The translations under genes and the position numbers were made by a program. DNA of 48,803 bases, taken from the NCBI GenBank assembly GCA_022616275.1, contig JAKEFB010000067.1, forward strand, positions 1 through 48,803, in the 5' to 3' direction. Below, in pieces: positions 34,317 to 43,099 of this stretch (within the stretch, counting starts at the first letter, position 1; each line of letters starts with the position of its first letter). Source of the stretch: Chloroflexota bacterium (GTDB lineage: Bacteria; Chloroflexota; Anaerolineae; Promineifilales; Promineifilaceae). The notes under the pieces were generated by a model. That model saw only the letters and a program-made list of their open reading frames with translations, was not told the origin of the DNA and made no database searches.

Positions 34317-35024
34317 TTAGCCACCGGAGATTTGGATGAGGTTTTGCAAGGCTTTGCGGTCCAGGATAGTGACCTGCCGGCCGTCAATCTTGACCCACTT
34401 GGCGCGGCGGAAGCGGCCGAGGGCCTTGTTGATGCTCACACGCGTTGCCCCGGTCATTTCGGCCAAGTCGGTCTGGGTCAGGGAAATGTCAATGACCACA
34501 CCTTTGTCGGTGTTGCGGCCGTGCTGGTCGGCCAGGTGGAGCAGAATGCGGGCCAACCGGCCCGGCAAGTCGAGGAAGAAGATGTCGCTGATCTGGTTAT
34601 TCAGGTGACGGATGCGCCGGGCCAGGATGTAGAGAACGTGATGGGCGAAAGCTGGATTATTGTCAATGTAATTCATGAATTCGTCACGGTGCAGGGTGAG
34701 CGTTTCAGTCGGCTCAATGGCTTCGGCCGTAGCCGAGCGGGGCGAGTCGTCCAGTAGAGCCAGCTCACCAAAAAAGTCTCCGTTCCCCAGAATAGCCAAC
34801 ACGGCCTCCTGGCCATCAGGCGTCGAGTAAGATATCTTGACCTTGCCGTGGGTGATGATGTATAGGAGGCCGGCCGGATCGCCCAGGTGGAAAATGATTT
34901 GATCAGGGCCAAAACGGCGAACAATAAGCCGTTCGGCCAGGGCACTGGCCTCTCCTTCATTCAACTTGGCAAAGAAAGGAACCAGTTTGAGGGCCTCGGC
35001 GGCCGTGCTTGCGGTCGCAGCCAT
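34317..35024 (-). CDS. Crp/Fnr-family transcriptional regulator
   Basis: A 235-residue regulator. A cyclic-nucleotide-binding domain (about 15-130) includes GELALLDDSPRSATAEA, a good phosphate-binding cassette. A C-terminal winged helix-turn-helix contains TDLAEMTGATRVSINKALG. No FNR-type cysteine cluster is visible, so it is more CRP-like. An AGGAG lies about 9 bp before the ATG. It is the last gene of a minus-strand group with the MBL-fold, AlaX-like and kinase genes, 43 bp after the MBL gene. Target genes unknown. Confidence 0.9.
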   Translation of the reverse strand: MAATASTAAEALKLVPFFAKLNEGEASALAERLIVRRFGPDQIIFHLGDPAGLLYIITHGKVKISYSTPDGQEAVLAILGNGDFFGELALLDDSPRSATAEAIEPTETLTLHRDEFMNYIDNNPAFAHHVLYILARRIRHLNNQISDIFFLDLPGRLARILLHLADQHGRNTDKGVVIDISLTQTDLAEMTGATRVSINKALGRFRRAKWVKIDGRQVTILDRKALQNLIQISGG

Positions 35025-35067
35025 ATTTTTTTCTCCTCTCCCTAAGTTGTTGTGTGGCTTACGCCGG

Positions 35068-35949
35068 CTAATTTTGCATCACAGCCCTGGCTCGGGCCAC
35101 ATCTGTACTAGATGATTTTATCTCATCATAGGCACGATCCAAACCGAGTTTTATTTGGCGGGTTACCCAATCGCGCGGCAGGTGGTCTACGGGCAGGCGT
35201 TGGAGCAATTCAGGAACGTAGATGGTTATTTCGTCTCGGGGCTGCCCTGATTCGTAATGTTGTTGGACGTAATGGCGGATACGAGACAGGTAGTCCACAA
35301 TGGAACTGGCCGTCTCTGGCCCGCCGACATCGCCTCGGCCGGGTACTATCAATTGGGCGTTAATCTCCCCGACTAGCAGACTGTTTAAGCTCTCCAGCCA
35401 CTCCTGGCAGCACATTTCGGCCAGAGGCGGGTGCGTACCGGTTACAATGCTGTCGCCGGTAAACAGGACACCGGCTTCAGGCGCATGGACCCAAACAGTT
35501 CCGGGTGTCGGTCCTGGTCTGTGCAACAGGTAGACGTGGTAGGGCCGGGTTGCCAGCGTCATCTGTGTGCTGAAACTGAACGTCGGCCGCTCCACAGCGC
35601 CGGCCGATAACTCCCGGGTAATATCAGGGTTACGGAGAGCGACGCTATCGAGCAACAATTGTGGGTAACGCTTATCGTAGCTGTTCAGTTTTTCTGTGAC
35701 TTGTTGGTGGGCAATAATCGGCGCGTTTAACCAGCGCGTATTCAGCACGCGATCACCCTGGTGATCGGTCAAGATGATAAACAGGACCGGACATTTGTGC
35801 AGTTGAGTGAGCCTGGCAGCCCAATGGCGGGCATCCCGAGGGTAGGTGGGCGAATCAATGCAGATAAATCCTTTTTCGGTCAGGATGGCGCCGACGTTAA
35901 CCCCCTCGTACATTGTTTCGACGAAAATGCCTTCAGCGATCTCTTCCAT
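35068..35949 (-). CDS. Metallo-beta-lactamase-fold protein with degenerate metal site
   Basis: A 293-residue MBL-fold protein, recognised from its opening (GVNVGAILTEKGFICIDSP) and from LFTGDSIVTG. The usual HxHxDH signature reads TDHQGDR (residues 61-67), the GHTPG position reads GPTPG (146-150), and the PGHG position reads PGRG (203-206). Only D66 and D166 of the normal zinc ligands remain, so hydrolase activity by the standard mechanism is unlikely. It sits between the AlaX-like gene (12 bp gap) and the Crp gene (43 bp gap). It may be a binding or sensory protein. Confidence 0.82.
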   Translation of the reverse strand: MEEIAEGIFVETMYEGVNVGAILTEKGFICIDSPTYPRDARHWAARLTQLHKCPVLFIILTDHQGDRVLNTRWLNAPIIAHQQVTEKLNSYDKRYPQLLLDSVALRNPDITRELSAGAVERPTFSFSTQMTLATRPYHVYLLHRPGPTPGTVWVHAPEAGVLFTGDSIVTGTHPPLAEMCCQEWLESLNSLLVGEINAQLIVPGRGDVGGPETASSIVDYLSRIRHYVQQHYESGQPRDEITIYVPELLQRLPVDHLPRDWVTRQIKLGLDRAYDEIKSSSTDVARARAVMQN

Positions 35950-35961
35950 TGTTTTCTGGGC

Positions 35962-37182
35962 TCACGTACCTGATTTTTGGGCAATTAGTAGCCGTTCGGC
36001 CCGAACAAGCGCCTGGCTGACGCGCTCCACGTCGGCGGCCGGACCACCACCCTGGGCAAAAGAAGGCGACCCGCCACCGGCGGCCGAGCCAAGGAGCTGC
36101 AGCGCGGGCTTAATAATCTGGTTCATTTCGCCGGGCGCATCTTCCGAGCGGGCAAAGATAAGCTGAGAGGCGGGGCCGGCCAGGCCAAAAAGAGCAATTG
36201 TGCCGGGGTTCTGAACCACCTGGCCGGCCAGCATTCGCAACTCTACAGGATTTCGATCGCTAAATACCTGGGCAACAATCCGGATCTGGCCCTTTTGGGG
36301 AGCCTGTTGGACCAGTTGCTCAGCCTCCAGGCTGAGCAACTGCGTTTGTTGCTGCTTGAGGACACGGCGCAATTCTTTGAGTTCATCGCGCATGCGGGTA
36401 ACGGTTGGCTCGAGTTCCAGGTAACCTGTGGTCAGCTCGGCCGCCAGGCGGTTGATAATACTGTTTTTTAGACGGTAATCATGCAGGGCGCGCTGGCCGC
36501 ATTTAAATTCAACTCTCAACTCGGCACCTCGTCGCTCCAGTTTGACGATCTTGATCATCCCGATTTCGCCAGTATGAGACACGTGAGTGCCACCACAAGC
36601 GGTCAGGTCAAAGTTTTTGATTTCCACGACCCGTAGTTTGTCGCCTTCCAGGGGAGGAACTTTCCGCAGCGGCAGCCGTGCCGCCTGTTCCTGGGAGACC
36701 ATCGTCGCCCTGACCGGCCGATTTTCCCAGATAATCTGGTTGGCCAGCAGCTCGGCCTGTTCAATTTGGGCGGCCGCCAGTTGGTTGACGTGCAGGTCAA
36801 CGGTGCAACTCTCGTCGCCCAGGTGGAAACTGACGGTCTCAGCCCCGGCGGCCTGAATAAAAGCCTGGGAAAGAATGTGCTGGCCGGTGTGCTGCTGCAT
36901 GTGATCAAAGCGGCGCGCCCAGGCGACCTCGGCCGCGATCTCGTCTACCCATACTTCACCGCCCAGCACGTGAATAACGGCCTGATCACTATCCCGGACA
37001 AAGACATCTATCACCGGCGTCCCGCCAAGATGGCCCTGGTCAAAGGGCTGGCCTCCGGATGTAGGGTAAAAGTATGTTTGGTCCAGGACAACGGCCGGCC
37101 GGCCCTGGTGAGTCAGCCGTTCTACCACGTGAGCCTGGAACCTGGTGGTATAGGCATCGTTGTAATAAAGGCGTTCAGTCAT
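35962..37182 (-). CDS. AlaX-like alanyl-tRNA editing protein with DHHA1 domain
   Basis: A 406-residue protein resembling the editing half of alanyl-tRNA synthetase. The N-terminal segment has YPTSGGQPFDQG. The zinc site comprises HTGQH (H98, H102) and CGGTH (C196, H200), all intact. A coiled coil (about 265-300) leads into a C-terminal DHHA1-like domain with a GGGSPSFAQGGG end. It would hydrolyse mischarged Ser- or Gly-tRNA(Ala). The length fits the long AlaX-L type. It follows the kinase gene by 33 bp. Confidence 0.9.
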   Translation of the reverse strand: MTERLYYNDAYTTRFQAHVVERLTHQGRPAVVLDQTYFYPTSGGQPFDQGHLGGTPVIDVFVRDSDQAVIHVLGGEVWVDEIAAEVAWARRFDHMQQHTGQHILSQAFIQAAGAETVSFHLGDESCTVDLHVNQLAAAQIEQAELLANQIIWENRPVRATMVSQEQAARLPLRKVPPLEGDKLRVVEIKNFDLTACGGTHVSHTGEIGMIKIVKLERRGAELRVEFKCGQRALHDYRLKNSIINRLAAELTTGYLELEPTVTRMRDELKELRRVLKQQQTQLLSLEAEQLVQQAPQKGQIRIVAQVFSDRNPVELRMLAGQVVQNPGTIALFGLAGPASQLIFARSEDAPGEMNQIIKPALQLLGSAAGGGSPSFAQGGGPAADVERVSQALVRAERLLIAQKSGT

Positions 37183-37215
37183 CTGCTTTTACGCTTGGGC
37201 CCCACCGGGCGAAGA

Positions 37216-39360
37216 TTATGGCGCGGTAATGGCTGTTGTAATGGGTAGAACAAAGTTAAACCGGGCTCCCTGAACAGGGGCGTCGTCCACCCAAATTCGG
37301 CCGCCGTGAGCCTCGACGGCCAGCCGGCAAAACGCCAGCCCTAATCCCAAACCTTTAGGGCCACCTTTGACCTGGATACGACGAAATTTGTTGAAAATCA
37401 CTTCCCGGTATTGTTCAAGAATGCCTGCGCCCTGGTCACTTATTGAAAAGATAAGGGAACCATTCTCCAACATTTGTGCCCATGGCGCTTTAGCCACCTC
37501 GATAGTAATCGTGTAATTGTCTGGGCTAAACTTCATAGCGTTGTCCAACAGATTGATCAACACCCGCCGGATCATGTCTTCGTCTACGTACAGCGCCGGC
37601 AGCCCTGGCGCCAGCTTGCGTACTAATTGAAGGTTGCGCCTTTCCAGCACAGGCAAAACCATTTCCACTGCCTCGTCCACCACTTTGTAGATATCCACCG
37701 TTGTCCGGTCGCTAATGGGGTGGCCGGCTTCTAATCTGTTGATATCTAGCAAAGAGCGAACCAGGGTCTGCAATCGCTGGCTGCTGCGCATGGCAATGTC
37801 CAGAATACTGCGGAGAATGGGATCTCCATCGGGAGGCAGTTCGTAGTCCAGCATTTGCAGGCTGGCAATGATGTTGCCGATAGGATTCTGTAAGTCGTGG
37901 AAGAGCATGGCCATTAAATCTTCGCGCATCTCTTCCAGTTCTACCTGCTTGGAAATGTCGTGGTGAATCCATTGCAGGATGGCATTATCTCCGGTCACAA
38001 TCCGCTTGGCGTATACCTCGACCGGAATGCGGTCCTTACTCTGGGTGACGGCCTGGCTGGTAAAAACGGTTACTTCGCTGATTTTGGCATTGGCGAGCTG
38101 GATTTTGGCCAACGGCCGCGTCTCTTTTGGGTGAAGAGCGTCGAGCGATAATTGCAGCATTTCGGCGCGCTCGTAGCCAAAAAATTTGCAGGCTGGCCGG
38201 TTCACCTCGACAATTTGGCCGTTTTCGTCGGTCAGGATAATGGGGTCAATGCTGTCCTCAAACAAGCCCAGGTAGCGCGCTTCGGCCGCCTGCGTCCGGG
38301 CGAACTGTTGGGCATTAGCAATGGCACTGCTGGCCAGGTTGGCCAGATTGACCAGCAGGTTGAGATCTTTTTCGGTGAAATTACCCTGGATCGGGTTCAA
38401 CGCCTGAATCGTGCCCAACACTTCCCCTTTTACTTGCAGCGGGGCGCAAATCAGGGCGCGGGTGTCGTAGCCGGTGCGCTGGTCGCCATGACCGCTAAAA
38501 CGGGGATCTTTGTGGGTGTCAGGCACCAGAGCTGGTTGGCCGTGCTCCATCACCCAGCCGGAAACCCCCTGGTTGGAGGGCAGGCGAAGCCCGACGATCT
38601 TATCGCTGCCGATACCCTCGGCCACCTCGTAGACCAACTCGTTACGTTGCTTGTCTACCAGAGCAATAGACAGCGCTTCCACTTTGAGTAGTTCGTTCAT
38701 CTGGGCCAGAAGCGACTGCATGATTTCATTGATGTCCAGTGAAGAGTTGATAACCTTGCTGGCCTCGTTGAGGAGGGTGGAAACGCGAAGCTGGCGCTGG
38801 CTTTCCTCGTACAGACGAGCGTTTTCAATGGTGCTGGCCGCCTGGCTGGTAATGGCGACCAGCAAATTTAGATCCTCGTGGTTAAACAGGCCCTGGCCGG
38901 ACTTGGTAACGGTGAGAGTCCCAATCGTCCGTGAGCGGGTGATGAGGGGGGCAGAAATGGCCGAGCGGGGAATGGTGGCGCTAGGGTCGTCAGGGTTGAT
39001 CACCCAACGCGGGTCAGTAAGCGTATTCTCAATGAGGGCCGGCTGCTGGTTGCGGATAACCCAGCCAGCCAATCCCCTGGTCAGGATCTCGTTCAGGAAT
39101 GGATGGTAGGCCCGGTGGTGGTTGTTGTCGTCAATGAGCCAGGCGTATTCGACGTAGAAGTTATTGGTGACCAGGATAGAGCCGCTGGAGGCGCCCAACT
39201 CGGCAATAGCTATCTGCAACACCCGAGGCAAAATGACCTGAATGTCAAGGCCGTCTGCCTCGGCCTGCTTCAGCATGTCATTGACGACGTACAATGTCTG
39301 AAGCCTGGCACTATCGTCGCTTCTGTTAATAGGAACGCGAGTGATGTCCAGTCTGGTCAT
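37216..39360 (-). CDS. GAF-GAF-PAS sensor histidine kinase
   Basis: A 714-residue cytoplasmic sensor kinase without obvious membrane segments. Two GAF domains cover about 20-175 and 190-350, and a PAS domain about 360-475. The HisKA domain has the phospho-accepting histidine H488 in LFHDLQNP. The ATPase domain has the N box LINLLDNAMKFS, the G1 box ISDQGAGI and the G2 box GLGLGLAF. It would sense small ligands or redox state and phosphorylate a partner; no response regulator is in the window. It heads the minus-strand group AlaX-MBL-Crp. Confidence 0.93.
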   Translation of the reverse strand: MTRLDITRVPINRSDDSARLQTLYVVNDMLKQAEADGLDIQVILPRVLQIAIAELGASSGSILVTNNFYVEYAWLIDDNNHHRAYHPFLNEILTRGLAGWVIRNQQPALIENTLTDPRWVINPDDPSATIPRSAISAPLITRSRTIGTLTVTKSGQGLFNHEDLNLLVAITSQAASTIENARLYEESQRQLRVSTLLNEASKVINSSLDINEIMQSLLAQMNELLKVEALSIALVDKQRNELVYEVAEGIGSDKIVGLRLPSNQGVSGWVMEHGQPALVPDTHKDPRFSGHGDQRTGYDTRALICAPLQVKGEVLGTIQALNPIQGNFTEKDLNLLVNLANLASSAIANAQQFARTQAAEARYLGLFEDSIDPIILTDENGQIVEVNRPACKFFGYERAEMLQLSLDALHPKETRPLAKIQLANAKISEVTVFTSQAVTQSKDRIPVEVYAKRIVTGDNAILQWIHHDISKQVELEEMREDLMAMLFHDLQNPIGNIIASLQMLDYELPPDGDPILRSILDIAMRSSQRLQTLVRSLLDINRLEAGHPISDRTTVDIYKVVDEAVEMVLPVLERRNLQLVRKLAPGLPALYVDEDMIRRVLINLLDNAMKFSPDNYTITIEVAKAPWAQMLENGSLIFSISDQGAGILEQYREVIFNKFRRIQVKGGPKGLGLGLAFCRLAVEAHGGRIWVDDAPVQGARFNFVLPITTAITAP

Positions 39361-39372
39361 AGGTTCCGCAGA

Positions 39373-39381
39373 AGTATAGCA
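39373..39381 (-). promoter_or_regulatory. Possible extended -10 promoter of the histidine kinase gene
   Basis: On the minus strand the sequence reads TGCTATACT, an extended -10 with 5 of 6 matches, about 12 bp before the ATG. There is no good -35. If used, the leader would be only a few bases long. Confidence 0.3.
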
Positions 39382-39396
39382 CAGAGTTTTGGTGAT

Positions 39397-40167
39397 TCAC
39401 ATATTGTTGAATTCGGTGCGGAGCAGATCAACCTGGTGGGGCTTATCGGCGTCCATGGCCAGCTCGGCGTGGGGGCTGAGGATAATTTTAACCGGCCGGT
39501 TGATCACCCGGGCCGCCGTCGCTTCCAGGTCGGGCACGCTGAGCTGGCGGAAGAGGAACTTCAGCAGTGTCCCCGGGCCAACGATGCTGGCCAACCGCCA
39601 GGCGTGCTTGCGGGCGTTGGTCATTGCTTCCCAGAGGGCCGGGTTGTGGTCGGCCAGGCTGGGCTGGATGAGGAAGGTGTCTCCGCCGGCCACGCGCAAC
39701 CCCTTCTTGAGCGGCACAAACGTCCGCCGCGAGCCGGGAAAGCGGGCCTCCATGATTTCCTGGGTGACGAACGCGTAATAAACGGCGCAGTCAAACGGCC
39801 GGCAAGCGTCTACGTGGGCGTCTATGATTTCGCCGGTGATGGTCGGGACGTCGGCCGAGCTGAGGAAAATGGCCTCGGCGTCGGGCCGACGCTGCCGCAC
39901 CCAGGCGACACCGGCCAGGGCGTTGGCCACCAGGCTGCCCTGGTCAGGCAGGTGGTGGACCGGTCGCTTGAAACTCTGACCATGATCGTGGCCCAGGCCG
40001 GCAACGACAATTTCCTCAATGGATTGGGAGCTTTGCAGAGCGTCTACCACCCTCTCCAACATGGTCCGGCCGCCCATGTCGAGCAGCGCTTTGGGTTGGC
40101 CCTGGGTATAAGGGTAGAGAGGGTCCTCAGGAGCAGGCCGGCCGCCGGCGGTGATGACGCAGTCCAT
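39397..40167 (-). CDS. MobA-like nucleotidyltransferase
   Basis: A ~256-residue NTP-transferase-fold protein. VITAGGRPAPEDPLY is a modified GG loop, KALLDMGGRTMLERVVDAL follows, and FLSSADVPTITGEI carries the metal-binding aspartate. The family joins NTPs to sugar phosphates or cofactors; this branch is uncharacterised as far as I can tell. The ATG at 40167 is chosen over a TTG at 40191 because AAGGA stands 9 bp before it. It lies 29 bp after the quinate-dehydrogenase-like gene, suggesting a two-gene unit. Substrate unknown. Confidence 0.83.
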   Translation of the reverse strand: MDCVITAGGRPAPEDPLYPYTQGQPKALLDMGGRTMLERVVDALQSSQSIEEIVVAGLGHDHGQSFKRPVHHLPDQGSLVANALAGVAWVRQRRPDAEAIFLSSADVPTITGEIIDAHVDACRPFDCAVYYAFVTQEIMEARFPGSRRTFVPLKKGLRVAGGDTFLIQPSLADHNPALWEAMTNARKHAWRLASIVGPGTLLKFLFRQLSVPDLEATAARVINRPVKIILSPHAELAMDADKPHQVDLLRTEFNNM

Positions 40168-40196
40168 TGTTTTCGTTTCCTTCTGGTACAAACGTG

Positions 40197-41093
40197 TTAC
40201 AGGTGGTGTACGGTTGGTTTTAAGCGCAGGTCGGCCACCAGGCGTTCCAGTTCGCTGAAAGAGAGGGCGCGGTTTTTGCCGGAGACGGCCGTCAGGGCAG
40301 CTTCCATCATGTTGGTGCCAAAGGAGCGGCCTTCTAGGATGGGGGTGGTAGTGACCACTGTTTTAACACCCCGCTCGCGAAACAGGGCCATGTCTGTTTC
40401 TGTCGTCGTGTTAGTGACAATAACCTTGTCCTGTAAATCGTCGGGCATGTGGCGCTTGATGTAGTGGCAATCGCCGGCAATGACGGTGGCCCACTGGTAC
40501 CATTTCGTAAATTTGGGCACAATTTGTTCCTGTTTTTCTCCGGTGGGGTAGAGGACGCTGATGGGCAGCCGGACGACCACGGGTACGAGTAGCCGGGCCA
40601 GCCACTTCAAGTGGCTGAACCGGCGAATGGGAATGGGCAGGCCCAGGGCAAACATCAGGTCGGCGCACACGACCTCGTAGCCGCTCTCAAAGAAGGACAG
40701 GGTCATGCCGTAACGGTCTACGGCGGCCGTCAACAGGACCCGGCCGTGCTGGAAAGAAGGACCCAGAGCCTCGACCATCGCCGGCACGACCTGCCGCTCC
40801 AGCGTGTTCTTCAGGCCACTGCCGTCCACTACCGGCGTGCGGCGCACATTCTTGACCAGCTTTTGCGCCGCATGGAGGGGGTAACGTCTGTCGCCCATAT
40901 GGACCCACAAATCAATACCGCCCACCCCCAGCGCGTCCACCTGGCCGTCCAGTTCGGTGAATAGGGCGGTGGCCCGGTCCACGTCGCCATCTGTGCCCCG
41001 TCGCTCAATGGCCACGCACTGGCCGAGCAATTCAACTTCAACCTGTTTGTCTCTTTTAGAACTGCCCAAACTGACACTGACCGCTCGTTTCAC
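40197..41093 (-). CDS. Conserved protein of the 'quinate 5-dehydrogenase'-like type
   Basis: A 298-residue protein opening with MKRAVSVSLGSSKRDKQVEV, then VGGIDLWVHMGDRRYPL, TPVVDGSGLKNTLE and EGRSFGTNMMEAAL. I recall this pattern from Chloroflexota and Firmicutes proteins labelled quinate 5-dehydrogenase in databases. I see no classical shikimate/quinate dehydrogenase motifs, so the label carries little weight. VVTNTTTETDMALF could be part of a Rossmann-like fold. The gene forms a likely unit with the nucleotidyltransferase after it. Confidence 0.7.
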   Translation of the reverse strand: MKRAVSVSLGSSKRDKQVEVELLGQCVAIERRGTDGDVDRATALFTELDGQVDALGVGGIDLWVHMGDRRYPLHAAQKLVKNVRRTPVVDGSGLKNTLERQVVPAMVEALGPSFQHGRVLLTAAVDRYGMTLSFFESGYEVVCADLMFALGLPIPIRRFSHLKWLARLLVPVVVRLPISVLYPTGEKQEQIVPKFTKWYQWATVIAGDCHYIKRHMPDDLQDKVIVTNTTTETDMALFRERGVKTVVTTTPILEGRSFGTNMMEAALTAVSGKNRALSFSELERLVADLRLKPTVHHL

Positions 41094-41131
41094 AAACCCT
41101 CCTGTGGGGGTCTAGGATGTAGATGTGTAGG

Positions 41132-41175
41132 GGTGTAGGGGTGTCTTTGTAGCTACCTATTAACACCCCTACACC
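41132..41175. repeat. 13-bp perfect inverted repeat between two minus-strand genes
   Basis: GGTGTAGGGGTGT (41132-41144) pairs with ACACCCCTACACC (41163-41175) around an 18-nt loop. It lies between the S8 protease stop and the next gene. No T-tract follows on the minus strand, so it is not a standard terminator. A tandem GTGTAGGG motif overlaps the left arm. Confidence 0.7.
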
Positions 41176-41184
41176 TCGACAGTT

Positions 41185-43071
41185 TTAGTCGCGGCGCACG
41201 GCCGGCAGGTAAATGTAACTATTGTTGTCAATAGGAACAATCTCGGTCTCGACGGGAGGGCCGAGGATAGTGGCCACGTTATCACTGCGCACGCCGTATT
41301 TGTCGTTAAAGATCGTTCCAGTTGCCGTAACCGGTACAGACACTACCAGTTGGACTGTTTGCGTGTCGCCAGGGTTCATGCTGCTGAAGTCCCAGCGGAT
41401 TTCCGGTCCATTCTGGGTAAAAGGCAGCGAAGCGGTGACAAAAATAGTCCCAACGGGAACGACGTCGGTTAACACGACGTTGCTAGTCGGGCTGAGGGCG
41501 CTGACGTAGCTGATGCTGATGGTGTAGGTCAACAGGTTGCCGGCCGTAACCTGGGCTGGGGCCTGATTGTTAAGCTCAAAAGAAGTGAGCGACTGGACGG
41601 CGGCCAGGGCATCAATCCGGCCGTAACCGTAGGTGTTGTTGGGGATCTGGCTACCGGGAATGCCGCCACATATTTGCGCCGTGGTCCTGGGCAAGGCTGA
41701 CTCCTCCATTATCTGTTCTAAAAGATCCACGTCGCCGGCCAGAGAGGGTGCGGCGGAGAGGATTAGCGCCGTCAGCCCGGCTACATGTGGGGAGGCCATG
41801 CTGGTGCCGCTGAGGGGGCCATAACCGGTGCCTGGCAGACTGGAGCGGACGCTGACACCAGGAGCGGAAATATCCGGCTTGAGCCGGTTGCTGCCATCTA
41901 CCGTCACCGGTCCCCGACTGCTGAAGCCGGCGATGTTGTCGCCACTGTCCGTCGCGCCAACGGAGAAGGATTCGTCGTAAATACCGGCCGGGGTGTTGAC
42001 GGTACTGCAACTGGAGCCGTCGTTGCCGGCCGAGTGAGCGGTGAGGATGCCGGCGGCGCGCACGTTCTGGACGACAGTTAGCAGGACGTTAGGATCGGTG
42101 CAGCCCTCGATGACCGGGCAGCCCCAGGAATTGCTGATGATGTGTGGGGCTTTGGTAGTGTCGGGGTTCTGGCCGTTCAGGTCCGTTGGGGCAATAAACC
42201 ACTGGTAGCATTCGCTATAGGTAGTGGGGGTGCCCCAGCCTTCTTCCATATTGCGGCAGCCAATCCACTTGGCGCCAGGAGCCATGCCGATCTGGTTGCT
42301 GCCGCCGTCGTCGCCGACCATCGTCCCCACCGTGTGCGTGCCGTGCCCGTGGTCGTCACAAGGGGCAGTCACGTCAAAACCGCAGGGGTTGCCCGGCGGC
42401 GTGTTGGGGTTGTTGCCGTGAATGGAATCGTGCCAGTTGTAGTTATGGTCGGCCGTGGAGCCGTTCCAGCCCCGGTATTTGCCCTGGAGGGCCGGGTGGT
42501 CCCAGTCGTAACCGGTGTCCTGGCCGCCAATAACCGCCCCCTGGCCGGTGTAGCCCATAGCCCAGACCTCGTCGGCGTTGACCTGGAGAATGTTCCATTC
42601 AATGGGCAGGGGGTTGTCAATTTCTTCGGCTGGAGTGGGCTCGTCGAAGTGGACCCAGGGGTTGGCGTAGACGTGAGTTACGTCCGGGCGTTCGGCCATG
42701 GCCTGGACCACGGCCAGGTCGCCACGCACCCAGAGCATGTTGGCTATCCAATAGGGCTTATATTCCACCTGGAACGCCTCCAGGGCGACCGTGACCGCCG
42801 GCTGGGTGCGGGCGGCCGTTTCGGTCAGTTGCTGGTAGACGTAGGCGCCCTTTTCCTCTTTTGTTTGCAGGGTGGCGGCGGCGCTCAAATCGGCTTGCTC
42901 GGCCAGGAAGACAAGAAACTCGGTCTCGCCGTTGGCCGCGGCCGTTTCCAACACCCAGGGATCTACTGCTGCCTGCCAGGCAGCGCCGGCCGGCGCTGCG
43001 CGCCCGGCCAGGACAGCCACGACAAGAACCAGCAGAGCCAGGATGGCCAGAAAACCAGTTAACTTGCGCAT
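41185..43071 (-). CDS. Secreted S8-family (subtilisin-like) serine peptidase
   Basis: A 628-residue exported protease. The signal peptide is residues ~1-30 (basic start, LALLVLVVAVLAG, AGA site). A propeptide-like region covers about 32-145. The triad is D185 in GQDTG, H243 in HGHGTH and S424 in SGTSMASPH, with oxyanion N350 in SAGN. A C-terminal DUF11-like domain (about 490-600) ends in YIYLPAVRRD, a short tail of the kind often seen on Chloroflexota exported proteins. AAGGAG stands 10 bp before the ATG. It probably degrades external proteins for nutrition. Confidence 0.93.
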   Translation of the reverse strand: MRKLTGFLAILALLVLVVAVLAGRAAPAGAAWQAAVDPWVLETAAANGETEFLVFLAEQADLSAAATLQTKEEKGAYVYQQLTETAARTQPAVTVALEAFQVEYKPYWIANMLWVRGDLAVVQAMAERPDVTHVYANPWVHFDEPTPAEEIDNPLPIEWNILQVNADEVWAMGYTGQGAVIGGQDTGYDWDHPALQGKYRGWNGSTADHNYNWHDSIHGNNPNTPPGNPCGFDVTAPCDDHGHGTHTVGTMVGDDGGSNQIGMAPGAKWIGCRNMEEGWGTPTTYSECYQWFIAPTDLNGQNPDTTKAPHIISNSWGCPVIEGCTDPNVLLTVVQNVRAAGILTAHSAGNDGSSCSTVNTPAGIYDESFSVGATDSGDNIAGFSSRGPVTVDGSNRLKPDISAPGVSVRSSLPGTGYGPLSGTSMASPHVAGLTALILSAAPSLAGDVDLLEQIMEESALPRTTAQICGGIPGSQIPNNTYGYGRIDALAAVQSLTSFELNNQAPAQVTAGNLLTYTISISYVSALSPTSNVVLTDVVPVGTIFVTASLPFTQNGPEIRWDFSSMNPGDTQTVQLVVSVPVTATGTIFNDKYGVRSDNVATILGPPVETEIVPIDNNSYIYLPAVRRD

Positions 43072-43099
43072 GAAACTTAACTCCTTTTAGAAAAGTGAT

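Noticed and set aside
39103-40464. Open frame of 453 codons on the plus strand across the kinase and nucleotidyltransferase genes
   Set aside because: Antisense to two well-supported minus-strand genes; no recognisable protein motif.
42142-43062. Plus-strand frame of 306 codons opposite the S8 protease
   Set aside because: Shadow of the protease gene; Gly/Val-rich with no motif, while the protease has an intact catalytic triad and signal peptide.
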